NCBI GenBank assembly: GCA_964606665.1
Contig: CAZSHS010000002.1
Location: 124,001-188,000 of the forward strand
DNA length: 64,000 bases
Origin: Aved-18 sp964606665
GTDB lineage: Bacteria; Cyanobacteriota; Vampirovibrionia; Obscuribacterales; Obscuribacteraceae
Reading direction: 5' to 3'
Position numbers and translations under genes: made by a program
Part shown: in pieces, positions 51,424 to 59,912 of the stretch
How the letters are laid out: each line of letters starts with the position of its first letter
How positions within the stretch are numbered: the first letter of the stretch is position 1
The notes under the pieces: model-generated
The model's input: only the letters and a program-made list of their open reading frames with translations
Databases searched by the model: none
What the model was told of the DNA's origin: nothing

Positions 51424-52635
51424 TCCTTCCAACTTAGCAAACTGTGCTGTTTCACGACCCAGATGGTCTGCTTTATCACGAGATTTCATCCAGGACTGTG
51501 CACGCAAAAATACAAGCGGATTGAGCGCACCTGAATATCTAGCGGCACCACCCGTGGGGAGGGTATGATTTGGTCCAGCCATATAATCGCCGTGAGGGAC
51601 GCTTGCATAATAACCCATGAAGAGTGCACCATAATTCAATAAACCAGGTTTCAAACTATCTGGCTCTTTGACCTGTAACTGTAAATGCTCTGGCGCTAAC
51701 TCATTTGCTTTGTCGACACACTTAGATAAAGAGGGCAAAACCAAAATGGAATTAAACTTAATTGAGTCTTTGACAAATTCGGGAAGTTCGAGCTTAGCCA
51801 AACAAAGTTCTATTTCTTTTGCAGTCGCCTCGGCTATCTCGTTATTATCAGTAAAAAGATAGGCTCTGGCACCAGGATCGTGCTCTGCCTGAGATAACAA
51901 ATCTAGTGCAAGCCACTTGGGATTGGCGCCACCATCGGCGATGATGGCTATTTCGCTTGGACCTGCAAGCATATCTATTCCAATTTGTCCTTGCAATTGC
52001 CTCTTGGCTTCGGTGACATAAGCATTGCCCGGACCCACAAGCATGTCTGCTCGCTTTACCGTTTGGGTCCCAAATGCCACCGCAGCGGCTGCCTGCGCCC
52101 CGCCAATTTGATAAATCTCACCAACACCACATAAGATGGCGGCATAAATAATTTCGTCGCATACACTAGGCGTACAGATGCAGATTTCTTTAACCCCTGC
52201 CACTCGTGCAGTCATGGCGGTCATAAGCGCGGTCGAAGGCAGTGGGTATCGACCAGATGGCACATAGCAAGCAACTCTCTGCACAGGCTTGAAGTCCATT
52301 CCAGTTTGGAATGTTTCATTTTCTACAGTTACAGGTTTGATCAATTCCATAACGGCCGTGGCATATTTTTGAATTCTGTTCGCTGCAATTTCAAGAACAT
52401 CTTTAGACTCTTGAGGCAATCTTTTGCAAGCGACATCCATAGAATCAGAATCAAGGAGCCAATTATCGCTCACTTTGTCATTGAGCTTTTTTGCCCAATG
52501 CTTAAGTGCTGCGTCTTTGTCTTTGCGGACTGAGGCAATAATTTCCTTGACACGATTTTCTATCTCTGACTCGATTTCCTCATCATGAATAGGTTTAAAA
52601 TTCAAAGCTTCGTCGCCATAAAGAATCGGAATCAT
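51379..52635 (-). CDS. hisD: Histidinol dehydrogenase HisD
   Basis: A 418-residue cytosolic Zn-dependent enzyme that oxidises histidinol to histidine, the last two pathway steps. Seen: CYVPSGRYPLPSTALM, QIGGAQAAAAVAFGT, GPGNAYVTEAKRQL, DMLAGPSEIAIIADG, LLSQAEHDPGA, the zinc-ligand region DYMAGPNHTLPTGG. ATG 52635 is chosen; it starts one base after the stop of the hisA-hisIE gene, whose end GGAGAG supplies the ribosome site. It is last in the operon. The final 45 bases overlap the convergent bshA end. Confidence 0.93.
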   Translation of the reverse strand: MIPILYGDEALNFKPIHDEEIESEIENRVKEIIASVRKDKDAALKHWAKKLNDKVSDNWLLDSDSMDVACKRLPQESKDVLEIAANRIQKYATAVMELIKPVTVENETFQTGMDFKPVQRVACYVPSGRYPLPSTALMTAMTARVAGVKEICICTPSVCDEIIYAAILCGVGEIYQIGGAQAAAAVAFGTQTVKRADMLVGPGNAYVTEAKRQLQGQIGIDMLAGPSEIAIIADGGANPKWLALDLLSQAEHDPGARAYLFTDNNEIAEATAKEIELCLAKLELPEFVKDSIKFNSILVLPSLSKCVDKANELAPEHLQLQVKEPDSLKPGLLNYGALFMGYYASVPHGDYMAGPNHTLPTGGAARYSGALNPLVFLRAQSWMKSRDKADHLGRETAQFAKLEGLTAHAAAALCRIGS

Positions 52636-52636
52636 T

Positions 52637-53872
52637 TTATTTGGCTCTCCCAGATAACTCACTTTCGATTTGTTTCCAGCTAAGTCCTTCGTCTACGGCA
52701 AGGACACTCACAAAATAAAGCAAGTCGCCAATTTCCCACTGTAGATTCTCGCGCGAAGTGTAATTTATAACTTCGCCACATTCTTCCGATATTTTTTCAA
52801 GCAATAATTTTCTGTCTTTCAATAATTTAGTGGTGTAAGACTTCTCGGGCATCTCTCTTTTGCGTTCAGCGATTTTTTCAAATAATACAGGCAATGAAAA
52901 ATTGGGCGAAGTCTGATTTCTCGTAAAACAGCTATAACTGCCATCGTGGCAGGCAACACCTTCTTGAGTGACTGTAAAAACAAGACTGTCTTTGTCGCAA
53001 TCTGCGCGACAAGATAAAAGTATCTGCGTATTTCCAGAGGTGGCACCCTTCTGCCATAATTCTTGACGCGAGCGACTATAATAAATTCCTTTGCCGGACG
53101 ACAAAGCCTTTTCAAGCGACTCTTTAGAGCTATACGCCAACATCACTAATTTTTGATTCTGGTCTTGAACCACAGTTGGTATCAAGCCATCCGGTCCAAA
53201 TTTCAAACATTCTATTAGTGCCTTAGCAAGGTCAATACGTCCTGTATACAAAGCCATCCCGACTTGGACGTCTATGTTATTGCGGCTAAGTTCTATCACT
53301 TCTTCTGTATTGGCAACGCCACCAGCAACAGTGAGTGGTTTATCGAGACTATCTCTTAATTGTTTTACTGCATCTATGTCCATGCCACCAAGACCACCTT
53401 CGGCCTCGACATATGTACTCAAAAAACTATTACAATAAGGCGCTAGCCGCTTGGCTCGCTCGAGAACAGACTCACTTGTTGTATTAGTCCAGCCTTTGTC
53501 GACTACTTTGCCATCTTTGTGATCGAGTGCCACCATCACTTTATTCTTGGGTAATTGCTTGAGCAATTCTGGCTCAGCTTTAGTACCAATTATTATTTGG
53601 CTTGCACCAGCACGCAAATATTCTTGAGCAGTTTCAACATCTCTGATGCCACCACCTACGCGAGCATCGCATACTTGACATATCTCTTTGATCAAGGCTT
53701 TGTTATCGCCTTTGCCCATGGCAGCGTCTAAATCAATTACTGCCACTTCGCCATATCTATTGAACTTACGCGCCAGCTCAAGCGGACTTAAATCTGCTTC
53801 CAGAACAAACTCTTTGCCCTGACGCAATTGCACTGCTTTGCCTTTAATAATGTCTATGCTTGCCACTAACAT
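52637..53872 (-). CDS. hisA-hisIE: HisA-HisI-HisE trifunctional fusion
   Basis: A 411-residue fusion of three histidine enzymes. Residues 1-220 are HisA (ProFAR isomerase, TIM barrel): ASIDIIKGKAVQLRQG, VAVIDLDAAMG, VGGGIRDVETA, MVALDHKDGK. Residues about 222-315 are HisI (phosphoribosyl-AMP cyclohydrolase): LVMLAYSSKESL, YYSRSRQELWQKGATSG, and zinc/magnesium motif CRADCDKD with CHDGSYSCF. Residues about 320-411 are HisE (phosphoribosyl-ATP pyrophosphatase): DRKLLLEKISEECGEVI and WEIGDLLYFVSVL. HisIE fusions are common, but HisA joined to them is not. It overlaps hisF by 7 bases and abuts hisD. Confidence 0.92.
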   Translation of the reverse strand: MLVASIDIIKGKAVQLRQGKEFVLEADLSPLELARKFNRYGEVAVIDLDAAMGKGDNKALIKEICQVCDARVGGGIRDVETAQEYLRAGASQIIIGTKAEPELLKQLPKNKVMVALDHKDGKVVDKGWTNTTSESVLERAKRLAPYCNSFLSTYVEAEGGLGGMDIDAVKQLRDSLDKPLTVAGGVANTEEVIELSRNNIDVQVGMALYTGRIDLAKALIECLKFGPDGLIPTVVQDQNQKLVMLAYSSKESLEKALSSGKGIYYSRSRQELWQKGATSGNTQILLSCRADCDKDSLVFTVTQEGVACHDGSYSCFTRNQTSPNFSLPVLFEKIAERKREMPEKSYTTKLLKDRKLLLEKISEECGEVINYTSRENLQWEIGDLLYFVSVLAVDEGLSWKQIESELSGRAK

Positions 53873-54639
53873 ATGCGCACCTGCACTCCCTCTTGATTGA
53901 GTATATTTTTGATTTCGCCTACTGTATGCGAGCCGTCGTGAAAAATGGTGGCAGCGAGTGCTGCATCGGCAAAAGCTTGTTTGAACACGTCTACAAAACT
54001 CTGGCTATTTTTGGCGCCACCAGAGGCAATGACAGGAACTGGTAAATTCAAAGCGAATTGTTTGACTAGCTCCAGATCAAAACCAGATTGAGTTCCGTCT
54101 TTATCCCACGATGTAAGTAATATCTCTCCAGCTCCAAGTTCGACGCATTTAGATGCCCAATCAAAAGCGTTCATAGAGGTATTTTCGCGTCCGCCTTTGA
54201 TTAAGACTTCTGCAACACCATCTAAATTGCGCTTAGCGTCTATAGCTACCACACAACACTGCGAGCCGAATTTGTTCTTTATATCAGTAATAAGCTTTGG
54301 ATTTTTGACAGCTTGGGTGTTGACTGAAACTTTGTCAGCACCAGCCTGAAGCAGCACTTGAACATCGTCAATTGTGTTTACGCCACCGCCAACAGTGAAT
54401 GGAATAGACAGATTTTTGGCTACGTTTTTGACCCATTCAAGCATGGTTGAGCGTTTTTCATGCGAAGCTGTAATATCAAGAAAGACTATTTCATCAGCTC
54501 CTTGCTTCTCATATGACAAAGCTAATTCTATGGGGTCGCCCATATCGCGAAGACCAGTAAAATTAACTCCCTTCACTGTGCGACCATTGGCTACATCTAA
54601 ACAAGGAATAATTCTTTTACAAAGATTATTTGCTGACAT
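53866..54639 (-). CDS. hisF: Imidazole glycerol phosphate synthase cyclase subunit HisF
   Basis: A 257-residue TIM-barrel protein that, with HisH, turns PRFAR plus ammonia into IGP and AICAR. Seen: KRIIPCLDVANGRTVKGVNF, DEIVFLDITAS, VGGGVNTIDDV, AGADKVSVNTQAV, VVAIDAKRN, and PVIASGGAKN. Both catalytic aspartates (CLDV and AIDAK) are present. ATG 54639 has GAGGTGG 7 bases upstream and overlaps hisH by 14 bases. Confidence 0.95.
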   Translation of the reverse strand: MSANNLCKRIIPCLDVANGRTVKGVNFTGLRDMGDPIELALSYEKQGADEIVFLDITASHEKRSTMLEWVKNVAKNLSIPFTVGGGVNTIDDVQVLLQAGADKVSVNTQAVKNPKLITDIKNKFGSQCCVVAIDAKRNLDGVAEVLIKGGRENTSMNAFDWASKCVELGAGEILLTSWDKDGTQSGFDLELVKQFALNLPVPVIASGGAKNSQSFVDVFKQAFADAALAATIFHDGSHTVGEIKNILNQEGVQVRIC

Positions 54640-55231
54640 CAAAAAGCCACCTCTGCAAAAGATTTTGACCAAAGGCACCACTTTTTTCTGGGTGAAATTG
54701 AAACCCGGTTATATTATCGCGCTGCACTGCTGCACAAAAGCGCTCATGATAATCTGCCGAATATAAAGTGTCAGATGAATTTTGGGGAACTGCGTAGTAA
54801 GAATTGACGAAATAGGCGTATCCAGGCTCGTAACCATTATTTTGCGAGTTATCCAGTTTGTTCCAGCCAATTTGAGGAACTTTACCTTTAGTAAAACGCA
54901 CCACCGACCCTGGTACCAGACCTAGACCCACAACTCCAGGCGTTTCTTCACTTCCATCAAATAGAATTTGCATCCCCACGCATATGCCAAGATAGGGCGT
55001 GCCAGATCTAACTAACTGAGTTACACACTCGCTCAGTCCACCTTTTTCAATAGACTGCATCACGGCACCAAAGGCACCGACACCGGGCAAAATAAGTGGT
55101 CTGTTTCCATCCGGCAAATTATCTGCGCCAACTTCATTGACTTTGACATCAAGGCGTTCAAGTAGGCGCAACACGCTGCCTTTATTGCCGCCATCTATAT
55201 TTACCAAATCTACTTCAATCTCAGTTTTCAT
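54626..55231 (-). CDS. hisH: Imidazole glycerol phosphate synthase glutaminase subunit HisH
   Basis: A 201-residue class I glutamine amidotransferase that supplies ammonia to HisF. The nucleophile elbow is GICVGMQ, the oxyanion/PGVG region is LPGVGAFGAVM, and the His-Glu pair is in FQFHPEKSG. ATG 55231 lies in the last codons of hisB (ATGAAAACTGA, 11-base overlap). Adjacent to hisF, its obligate partner. Confidence 0.93.
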   Translation of the reverse strand: MKTEIEVDLVNIDGGNKGSVLRLLERLDVKVNEVGADNLPDGNRPLILPGVGAFGAVMQSIEKGGLSECVTQLVRSGTPYLGICVGMQILFDGSEETPGVVGLGLVPGSVVRFTKGKVPQIGWNKLDNSQNNGYEPGYAYFVNSYYAVPQNSSDTLYSADYHERFCAAVQRDNITGFQFHPEKSGAFGQNLLQRWLFDVSK

Positions 55232-55832
55232 CGAGCACGCCTTTTGTCGATAAATACTCGTTGCTACCAAGCGGCTTGACGCATTGTTTTAGCGCTCGCC
55301 CGCAAGCTTTATAAACTGCTTCTATGACGTGGTGATCGTTGTCTTGTGCAATTATGTGAACATGCAAAGTTGCTTTGAGACCGTCTACAAATCCTTTATA
55401 GAATTCTCTGAACAAATTGGGGTCGATACCACCTACGGTGAAATTGCCGAATTTGACATTCCAGGTCAAATTGCGTCTACCGCAAATATCTATTGCGCAA
55501 ACAGCCAGACTTCCATCCATTGGAAAAGTAAACGATCCGGCCCGCTCGATACCTTTCAGCCCGCCAAGAGCCTTGTAGATAACCTCGCCAAGCACAATGC
55601 CACAGTCTTCAATCAGGTGGTGAGGGTCGACTTCAATATCGCCTTTGGCTTTTACACTCAAACTAAATCTGCCATGAACAGCAAATGCTTCAAGCATGTG
55701 CGACAAAAATGGCAAATTGGTATCAATATCTACCGAACCCGGAGTATCCAGATCGATAGTCATTTCTATCTGGGTCTCTTTGGTGTTACGCTCGACTGTT
55801 GCTTGTCTACTCATATTAGTTACAGTCCTCAT
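55221..55832 (-). CDS. hisB: Imidazoleglycerol-phosphate dehydratase HisB
   Basis: A 203-residue Mn-dependent dehydratase. Conserved: ATVERNTKETQIEMTIDLD, GFLSHM-like PFLSHMLEAFAVH, DPHHLIEDCGIVLGE, and HVHIIAQDNDHHVIEAVYKA. The HisB here lacks the phosphatase domain of enterobacterial HisB; that function is presumably in the HAD domain fused to HisC. Start 55832 gives ATGA overlap with the hisC-HAD gene; ATG 55814 is an equally possible start by alignment. Confidence 0.93.
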   Translation of the reverse strand: MRTVTNMSRQATVERNTKETQIEMTIDLDTPGSVDIDTNLPFLSHMLEAFAVHGRFSLSVKAKGDIEVDPHHLIEDCGIVLGEVIYKALGGLKGIERAGSFTFPMDGSLAVCAIDICGRRNLTWNVKFGNFTVGGIDPNLFREFYKGFVDGLKATLHVHIIAQDNDHHVIEAVYKACGRALKQCVKPLGSNEYLSTKGVLDEN

Positions 55833-57517
55833 AGTCCCAGAAGCTCCTTCAATTCATCTACCGATTCTAAAACACGCGATGCACCAGATGCCGTCAACTG
55901 TTCTGCACTAAGAGTGGTACTGACACCAAATGCCTCAATCTTGATGGAGTGTGCTGCTGCCACATCATCCACCGAATTGCCAATGTAAATGGCATCGGTC
56001 AAATTATTCTCTTTCATACAAGCTTCTAGATAATCTCCAGAAGGCTTTGCCTGTAAATGTGGTCTGTCGCCCATACAATAAATCTGGTCAAAGACTGAGT
56101 CTAGACGCGAAGCCCAGACTGGATCATACTCGACACGACAACGTCCGGTTACTACAAATATTCTATGTCGCTTACGCAGAGATTCAAGCACCGCAAGGTC
56201 GCAAATAAGCTCCTCTTTGTCCATCGCAATTTCTTTGTACATGGGAATCGCAGTCAAAACAATATCTTCGATATCAGCTTCATACCCGCGACGAAAAATT
56301 AGCTCCTGAGTGGCAATCCAATCATCGTTATAACCACCTTCTGCTTTGAGCGCGCTTAACTCGCCCTCTTTAAGCGGAATACCCGTATAGTTTTCGACTA
56401 ACTTCTCGACCACTTTTGCAAAACTTTTTGAAGTATCGACGACAGTATCGTCTAAATCGAAGATAATTCCAAAAGACTTGGAAAACTGGTCAAGCACACT
56501 CAAGAATTTGTCATTCTCAAATTGTGTTCCAGTCGAAACACGCACCATTCCATCTATCACTTCGCTGCGATCACGCACAAGCACGGACTTTGAGCGACAA
56601 TACTCGGTAAAGCGCTTAGCTAAAAAACCCATATTAATTAAAATACTATTGCTTGCACCACGCGTCACTTTGTATCCGCGATGCTCAATTTCTGTCGCTA
56701 GATTATCCAATCGAATCAATGAATCTTTGACCTCCGCTTTCACTCTTGTTGCATTATCCAGAAGTTTCTGCGCCATCCACACGGCTGCAGCGTTTACGCT
56801 AAAAGGCAGCTTGACTCGCTCTAGCACCTCGATTAGTTCAGGCTTGCCAAAAACAATTCCAAGTCTGAGCCCAGCCATTCCCCACGCTTTAGAAAATGTT
56901 TTGAGCACAAGCAAATTGTCAAACTTATTTATAAGAGACAAACAACTGGCTTGAGCATATTCACCATAAGCCTCGTCTATAACAAACAAAGTCTCAGGAT
57001 AAGCCTTGCACCACGACTCTACGCGCGACACTTCAAGCAATGCACCAGTTGGATTTTCAGGAGAAGCAAAAAATGCTATTTTGGCACCCTTTCTAAGCTC
57101 ATTCTCGATTCCATCTATATCGAAAGTTAAATCTGCCATCACTTTGACGGCACTAATTTTTGCACCAGCTAGTCTTAAACTATGAGGAATAATGACAAAA
57201 CATGGGTCCGAAATTATGGCGCGGTCGTTTCCTGCCTCAATAAAAGAAGCTGAAATAACCGATATGCCCTCATCGCTTCCATTCGTTAAAAGCACCGATT
57301 CTGGTTTTACTGAATAATAAGCCGCAATCTTGGCATTAATCTCATCATATTCCGGATAAGTATTGAATAATTCATCAGGCAAATCCGGGCAATTAAATAC
57401 ATCTGCGAAACCTTTAGTATTCTCGTTAAAATCAAGTCGAGCAAAATTAAATCTGCCTTCTTGGGGTCTTTTATATGGTGGCAAATTACTTACTGTAACT
57501 CTTGGCGTAACGGGCAT
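55829..57517 (-). CDS. hisC: HisC aminotransferase fused to a HAD-family phosphatase
   Basis: A 562-residue fusion. Residues 1-345 are histidinol-phosphate aminotransferase (PLP fold type I): RLDFNENTKG, LLTNGSDEGI, SPENPTGALLE, VIDEAYGEYA, and the PLP lysine motif LKTFSKAWGMAGLRLG. Residues about 352-562 are a HAD-superfamily hydrolase: DxDxT motif FGIIFDLDDTVVDTSKSF, VVTGRCRVE, and IYIGNSVDDVAAAHS. No separate histidinol-phosphatase gene exists in the operon, so the HAD domain is the likely one, acting on the product of the aminotransferase. Overlap with hisG is one base (TAATG). Confidence 0.9.
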   Translation of the reverse strand: MPVTPRVTVSNLPPYKRPQEGRFNFARLDFNENTKGFADVFNCPDLPDELFNTYPEYDEINAKIAAYYSVKPESVLLTNGSDEGISVISASFIEAGNDRAIISDPCFVIIPHSLRLAGAKISAVKVMADLTFDIDGIENELRKGAKIAFFASPENPTGALLEVSRVESWCKAYPETLFVIDEAYGEYAQASCLSLINKFDNLLVLKTFSKAWGMAGLRLGIVFGKPELIEVLERVKLPFSVNAAAVWMAQKLLDNATRVKAEVKDSLIRLDNLATEIEHRGYKVTRGASNSILINMGFLAKRFTEYCRSKSVLVRDRSEVIDGMVRVSTGTQFENDKFLSVLDQFSKSFGIIFDLDDTVVDTSKSFAKVVEKLVENYTGIPLKEGELSALKAEGGYNDDWIATQELIFRRGYEADIEDIVLTAIPMYKEIAMDKEELICDLAVLESLRKRHRIFVVTGRCRVEYDPVWASRLDSVFDQIYCMGDRPHLQAKPSGDYLEACMKENNLTDAIYIGNSVDDVAAAHSIKIEAFGVSTTLSAEQLTASGASRVLESVDELKELLGL

Positions 57518-58428
57518 TAGACAATTTTCTCCAATTTGTACTCAAGAATATCTTTAGCACCCCATGCCACCAGTTTTGGAATCAAGCTTGGCACCTCATC
57601 TTTGTCTACAGCAATTTTGACTGCATAACCAGAACCTTGATAAAGCTCGGATACAGTAGGCGATTTCATACAAGGAAGATTTTTGACGATACGCTCAAAA
57701 TCAGCTTTGTCTACGTTCATTTCAAGCAAGACTTTCTTGCGCGCAGCAAGCGAACTCTTCATCAGCATCACAAGCTCTTCTAACTTTTGTCTCTTAGTTT
57801 TATTCTCTAAAGCCTCGCGACTGCAAATAAATCTTGTGGTAGAGCGCATAACTTCATCGATTATTACTAACCTATTAGATACAAGCGTTGCACCAGTGGC
57901 AGTGTTATCAATAATCAAGTCCGCATCTTCTGGTGGCAATGCTTCGGTGGCGCCATAAGTGCGAATGTAGATAGAATTAAGTTTTTTCTTTTCTATATAG
58001 GTCTCAGCCAGACACTTATACTCAGAGGCAAGCACAAGTGGTTTGTTTCCACTACGCGCCTTCTCTAAATCTAGATTCTCAGGCGCCGCCACCACAATTC
58101 GAACCGGGTCAAAGCCCAGATCGAGCAATTCGACCACATCTGCTTTTTGCTCAACAATCCAATCGTAACCGGCAAAGCCGCAATCGTGTCTTGCAAGCGA
58201 AACCAAACTTGGAATATTTTGAGCTTTTAAAAATTTACCTTCAATCATTGGATCGCTAGATGTTGGGCGGTAAGAGCGCGATTCTTGACTGAACTGAATA
58301 CCTAGTCCCTTAAGTAAAGCCAAAACCTTTTCTTGCATACGCCCAGTGGGGACGGTCATCTTAAGGACATCATTGCCAGAGTCGGCACTGTTATCCTTCT
58401 TCGAATTGGCTTCTGTTGTGGTTTGCAT
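57517..58428 (-). CDS. hisG: ATP phosphoribosyltransferase HisG (long form)
   Basis: A 303-residue enzyme of the first step, PRPP plus ATP. Conserved: KMTVPTGRMQEKVLALLKG, ARHDCGFAGYDWI, and DLIIDNTATGATLVSNRLVIID. The C-terminal 70 residues (NVDKADFERIVKNLPCMKSP, then YAVKIAVDKDEVPSLIPKL) are the histidine-binding regulatory domain of the long form, so the enzyme should be feedback-inhibited and needs no HisZ. First structural gene of the operon. ATG 58428 has AGGGG 8 bases upstream. Confidence 0.92.
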   Translation of the reverse strand: MQTTTEANSKKDNSADSGNDVLKMTVPTGRMQEKVLALLKGLGIQFSQESRSYRPTSSDPMIEGKFLKAQNIPSLVSLARHDCGFAGYDWIVEQKADVVELLDLGFDPVRIVVAAPENLDLEKARSGNKPLVLASEYKCLAETYIEKKKLNSIYIRTYGATEALPPEDADLIIDNTATGATLVSNRLVIIDEVMRSTTRFICSREALENKTKRQKLEELVMLMKSSLAARKKVLLEMNVDKADFERIVKNLPCMKSPTVSELYQGSGYAVKIAVDKDEVPSLIPKLVAWGAKDILEYKLEKIV

Positions 58429-58464
58429 TGTTTGCCCCTGCCTTTGGCTTGCTGATATAGATAC

Positions 58465-58488
58465 AAAAAAACCCGCTTGGTGCGGGCT
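58465..58488 (-). terminator. Leader terminator of the his operon
   Basis: On the minus strand AGCCCGC, loop ACCAA, GCGGG, then seven T. The stem is GC-rich. It is located 37 bases upstream of hisG, so it ends transcription before the structural genes unless its 5' arm is captured by the antiterminator. Confidence 0.85.
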
Positions 58489-58604
58489 ATAACATTTACA
58501 AGATTGAATTCAATCTAAAGACCTGTCAGCCCGCTCAAATTTCCAATCTATGATGATGTGCGTGACGCTTGGGGTTCACGCTTTTCCATTTGGCAAATTT
58601 GAGG
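58465..58604 (-). promoter_or_regulatory. Histidine operon attenuator (RNA switch)
   Basis: Mutually exclusive pairings are visible. Arm 1 CTCAAATTT (58603-58595) pairs with AAATTTGAG (58542-58534), the end of the leader ORF. Immediately after, GCGGGCT (58534-58528) is fully complementary to AGCCCGC (58488-58482), the 5' arm of the terminator. A perfect 16-base palindrome AGATTGAATTCAATCT (58516-58501) lies between them. A ribosome stalled on the leader His codons would break stem 1 and free GCGGGCT to form the antiterminator; one that reaches the stop would cover it and allow termination. Confidence 0.8.
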
Positions 58605-58621
58605 TCGGTCTCTAAAAGCAT
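58535..58621 (-). CDS. hisL: his operon leader peptide (four His codons)
   Basis: A 28-codon ORF, ATG at 58621 with GGAAGG 5 bases upstream (58632-58627). It begins MLLETDLKFAKW and ends KRHAHHHRLEI, with codons CAC-GCA-CAT-CAT-CAT: four His in five codons, as expected of a his attenuator leader whose translation senses charged tRNA-His. An internal GTG (58579) is another possible start that keeps the His run. It is short and not a functional protein. Confidence 0.85.
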   Translation of the reverse strand: MLLETDLKFAKWKSVNPKRHAHHHRLEI

Positions 58622-58730
58622 TTGCGCCTTCCGATTTCTGACTTTTCCAGGTTAACATCGCCAAAATGCCATGGCTACGTTTCCATAAGCAATGTAACAT
58701 GACAACCCGCTAATCTATGCCAGGTTCAGT

Positions 58731-59855
58731 CTAACGGCGAACAACGGGCGCAAGCCCTTCGGCAAAGGATTTAGCGTAGGAAAATTTGGGTTCAATCGCA
58801 AAATTCCCAGACTTATCTATAAAGCCGTATAAGATTTTGCGCTCGTTTTTGGGATCGACGATGGACACGAGTGCCAGACCGTCGCTAAAACATTCCGCCG
58901 ATAAATATTGAGGCTTTATGACAAACTTTCCGGTCTTATCTATATAACCCCACTGGCGACGAGGCGAGGAAGAACTGTCGTCGATGCAGACTGCGGCCAG
59001 TCCATCTTTAAAATGGCGAACATCATCAAACTTATCGGGTGGGATTACAAAATTAAAATTGCTATCAACGAAACCCCAATTTGTCTGTTTCGATAATGGT
59101 CTTGCAGCGGCAAGCCCCTCTGAATAAGGCATCATCTGCAGTTCGTGCAAGACAATCCAATTTTGATTAAGGCTGTAGCTGCCTTGTTTCTCGTATAAGT
59201 CTGGATTATCATCTAGCCGATTTGTTCTGTCTGGTATGCCTTCTTTAGGCGCTTCAACCTCTTTTCCTGTGCGATCAATATATCTATTTGTTGTATCAGA
59301 ATCGGTGATATAAGTGACTCTTGCCTTACCATCAACAAAAGAATCTGCATCCTTGAATGTTTTGTCGAACGCGACTTTGCCTTTAGTATCTATATACGAA
59401 TAAGTACGCCCTTCAGCAAACATGGCTATGCAAAACACTGCTGCAATAATACAAGCAATTATTTGCGCAGCCATCAAAGTAGCAACACCAATGGCGATAC
59501 CGTATTTACCTTCGATTTTAATGATACCCATTGCTTTGTAGGCTGCAATCAACACCATATTCGCCACAAACAAAATCAAAGACGTGCCACCAAGTGCCAC
59601 AGTGTAAATCATGGGAACCGCAGACAGTCCGCCACCAAGGGCAGTTATCACACTGGATATGGTTGCAAGCCAAAGGGCAGTACCAAATGCAATGGCGGTA
59701 GTCAATCCTTGCAGTGGTGCAAAGATCAATCCACCAATTATTTTGTGCCCTACTAAACTAAAACCAGGCAATCGAGGAAACACAAAAAAGAACACGAGCG
59801 ACGAACTTAGTAACGCCGCCCCCGCACAAATTAAAACTGGAATTAACAGATCCAT
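58731..59855 (-). CDS. WG-repeat membrane protein
   Basis: A protein of about 374 residues. Residues 1-150 are four to five hydrophobic helices (LLIPVLICAGAALLSSSLVFFF; LIFAPLQGLTTAIAFGTALW; AAQIIACIIAAVFCIAMF). The rest has WG (W-G-F/Y) repeats, each with a strand pair: WGFVDSNFNFVIPPDKFDDV, WGYIDKTGKFVIKPQYLSA and YGFIDKSGNFAIEPKFSYA. WG proteins bind unknown partners, and are abundant in this kind of organism. ATG 59855 is used; a TTG at 59879 is in frame. It lies upstream of the his leader on the same strand. Confidence 0.8.
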   Translation of the reverse strand: MDLLIPVLICAGAALLSSSLVFFFVFPRLPGFSLVGHKIIGGLIFAPLQGLTTAIAFGTALWLATISSVITALGGGLSAVPMIYTVALGGTSLILFVANMVLIAAYKAMGIIKIEGKYGIAIGVATLMAAQIIACIIAAVFCIAMFAEGRTYSYIDTKGKVAFDKTFKDADSFVDGKARVTYITDSDTTNRYIDRTGKEVEAPKEGIPDRTNRLDDNPDLYEKQGSYSLNQNWIVLHELQMMPYSEGLAAARPLSKQTNWGFVDSNFNFVIPPDKFDDVRHFKDGLAAVCIDDSSSSPRRQWGYIDKTGKFVIKPQYLSAECFSDGLALVSIVDPKNERKILYGFIDKSGNFAIEPKFSYAKSFAEGLAPVVRR

Positions 59856-59912
59856 TACCCAATAGTAGCAATTTTGCAATTGAACATAAAGCCCATGGTC
59901 TAAAATGGAGAT

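Noticed and set aside
55329..55988. 219-codon plus-strand ORF opposite hisB and hisC
   Set aside because: Both strands are covered by well-recognised his genes, and the ORF has no family features.
58501..58516. Palindrome as a separate operator for the his operon
   Set aside because: It lies inside the transcribed leader between antiterminator and terminator, so an RNA role is more likely.
58640..58740. A -35/-10 promoter for the his operon
   Set aside because: TTGTCA near 58700 has no suitable -10 at 16-18 bases; the promoter must be in this stretch but could not be placed.
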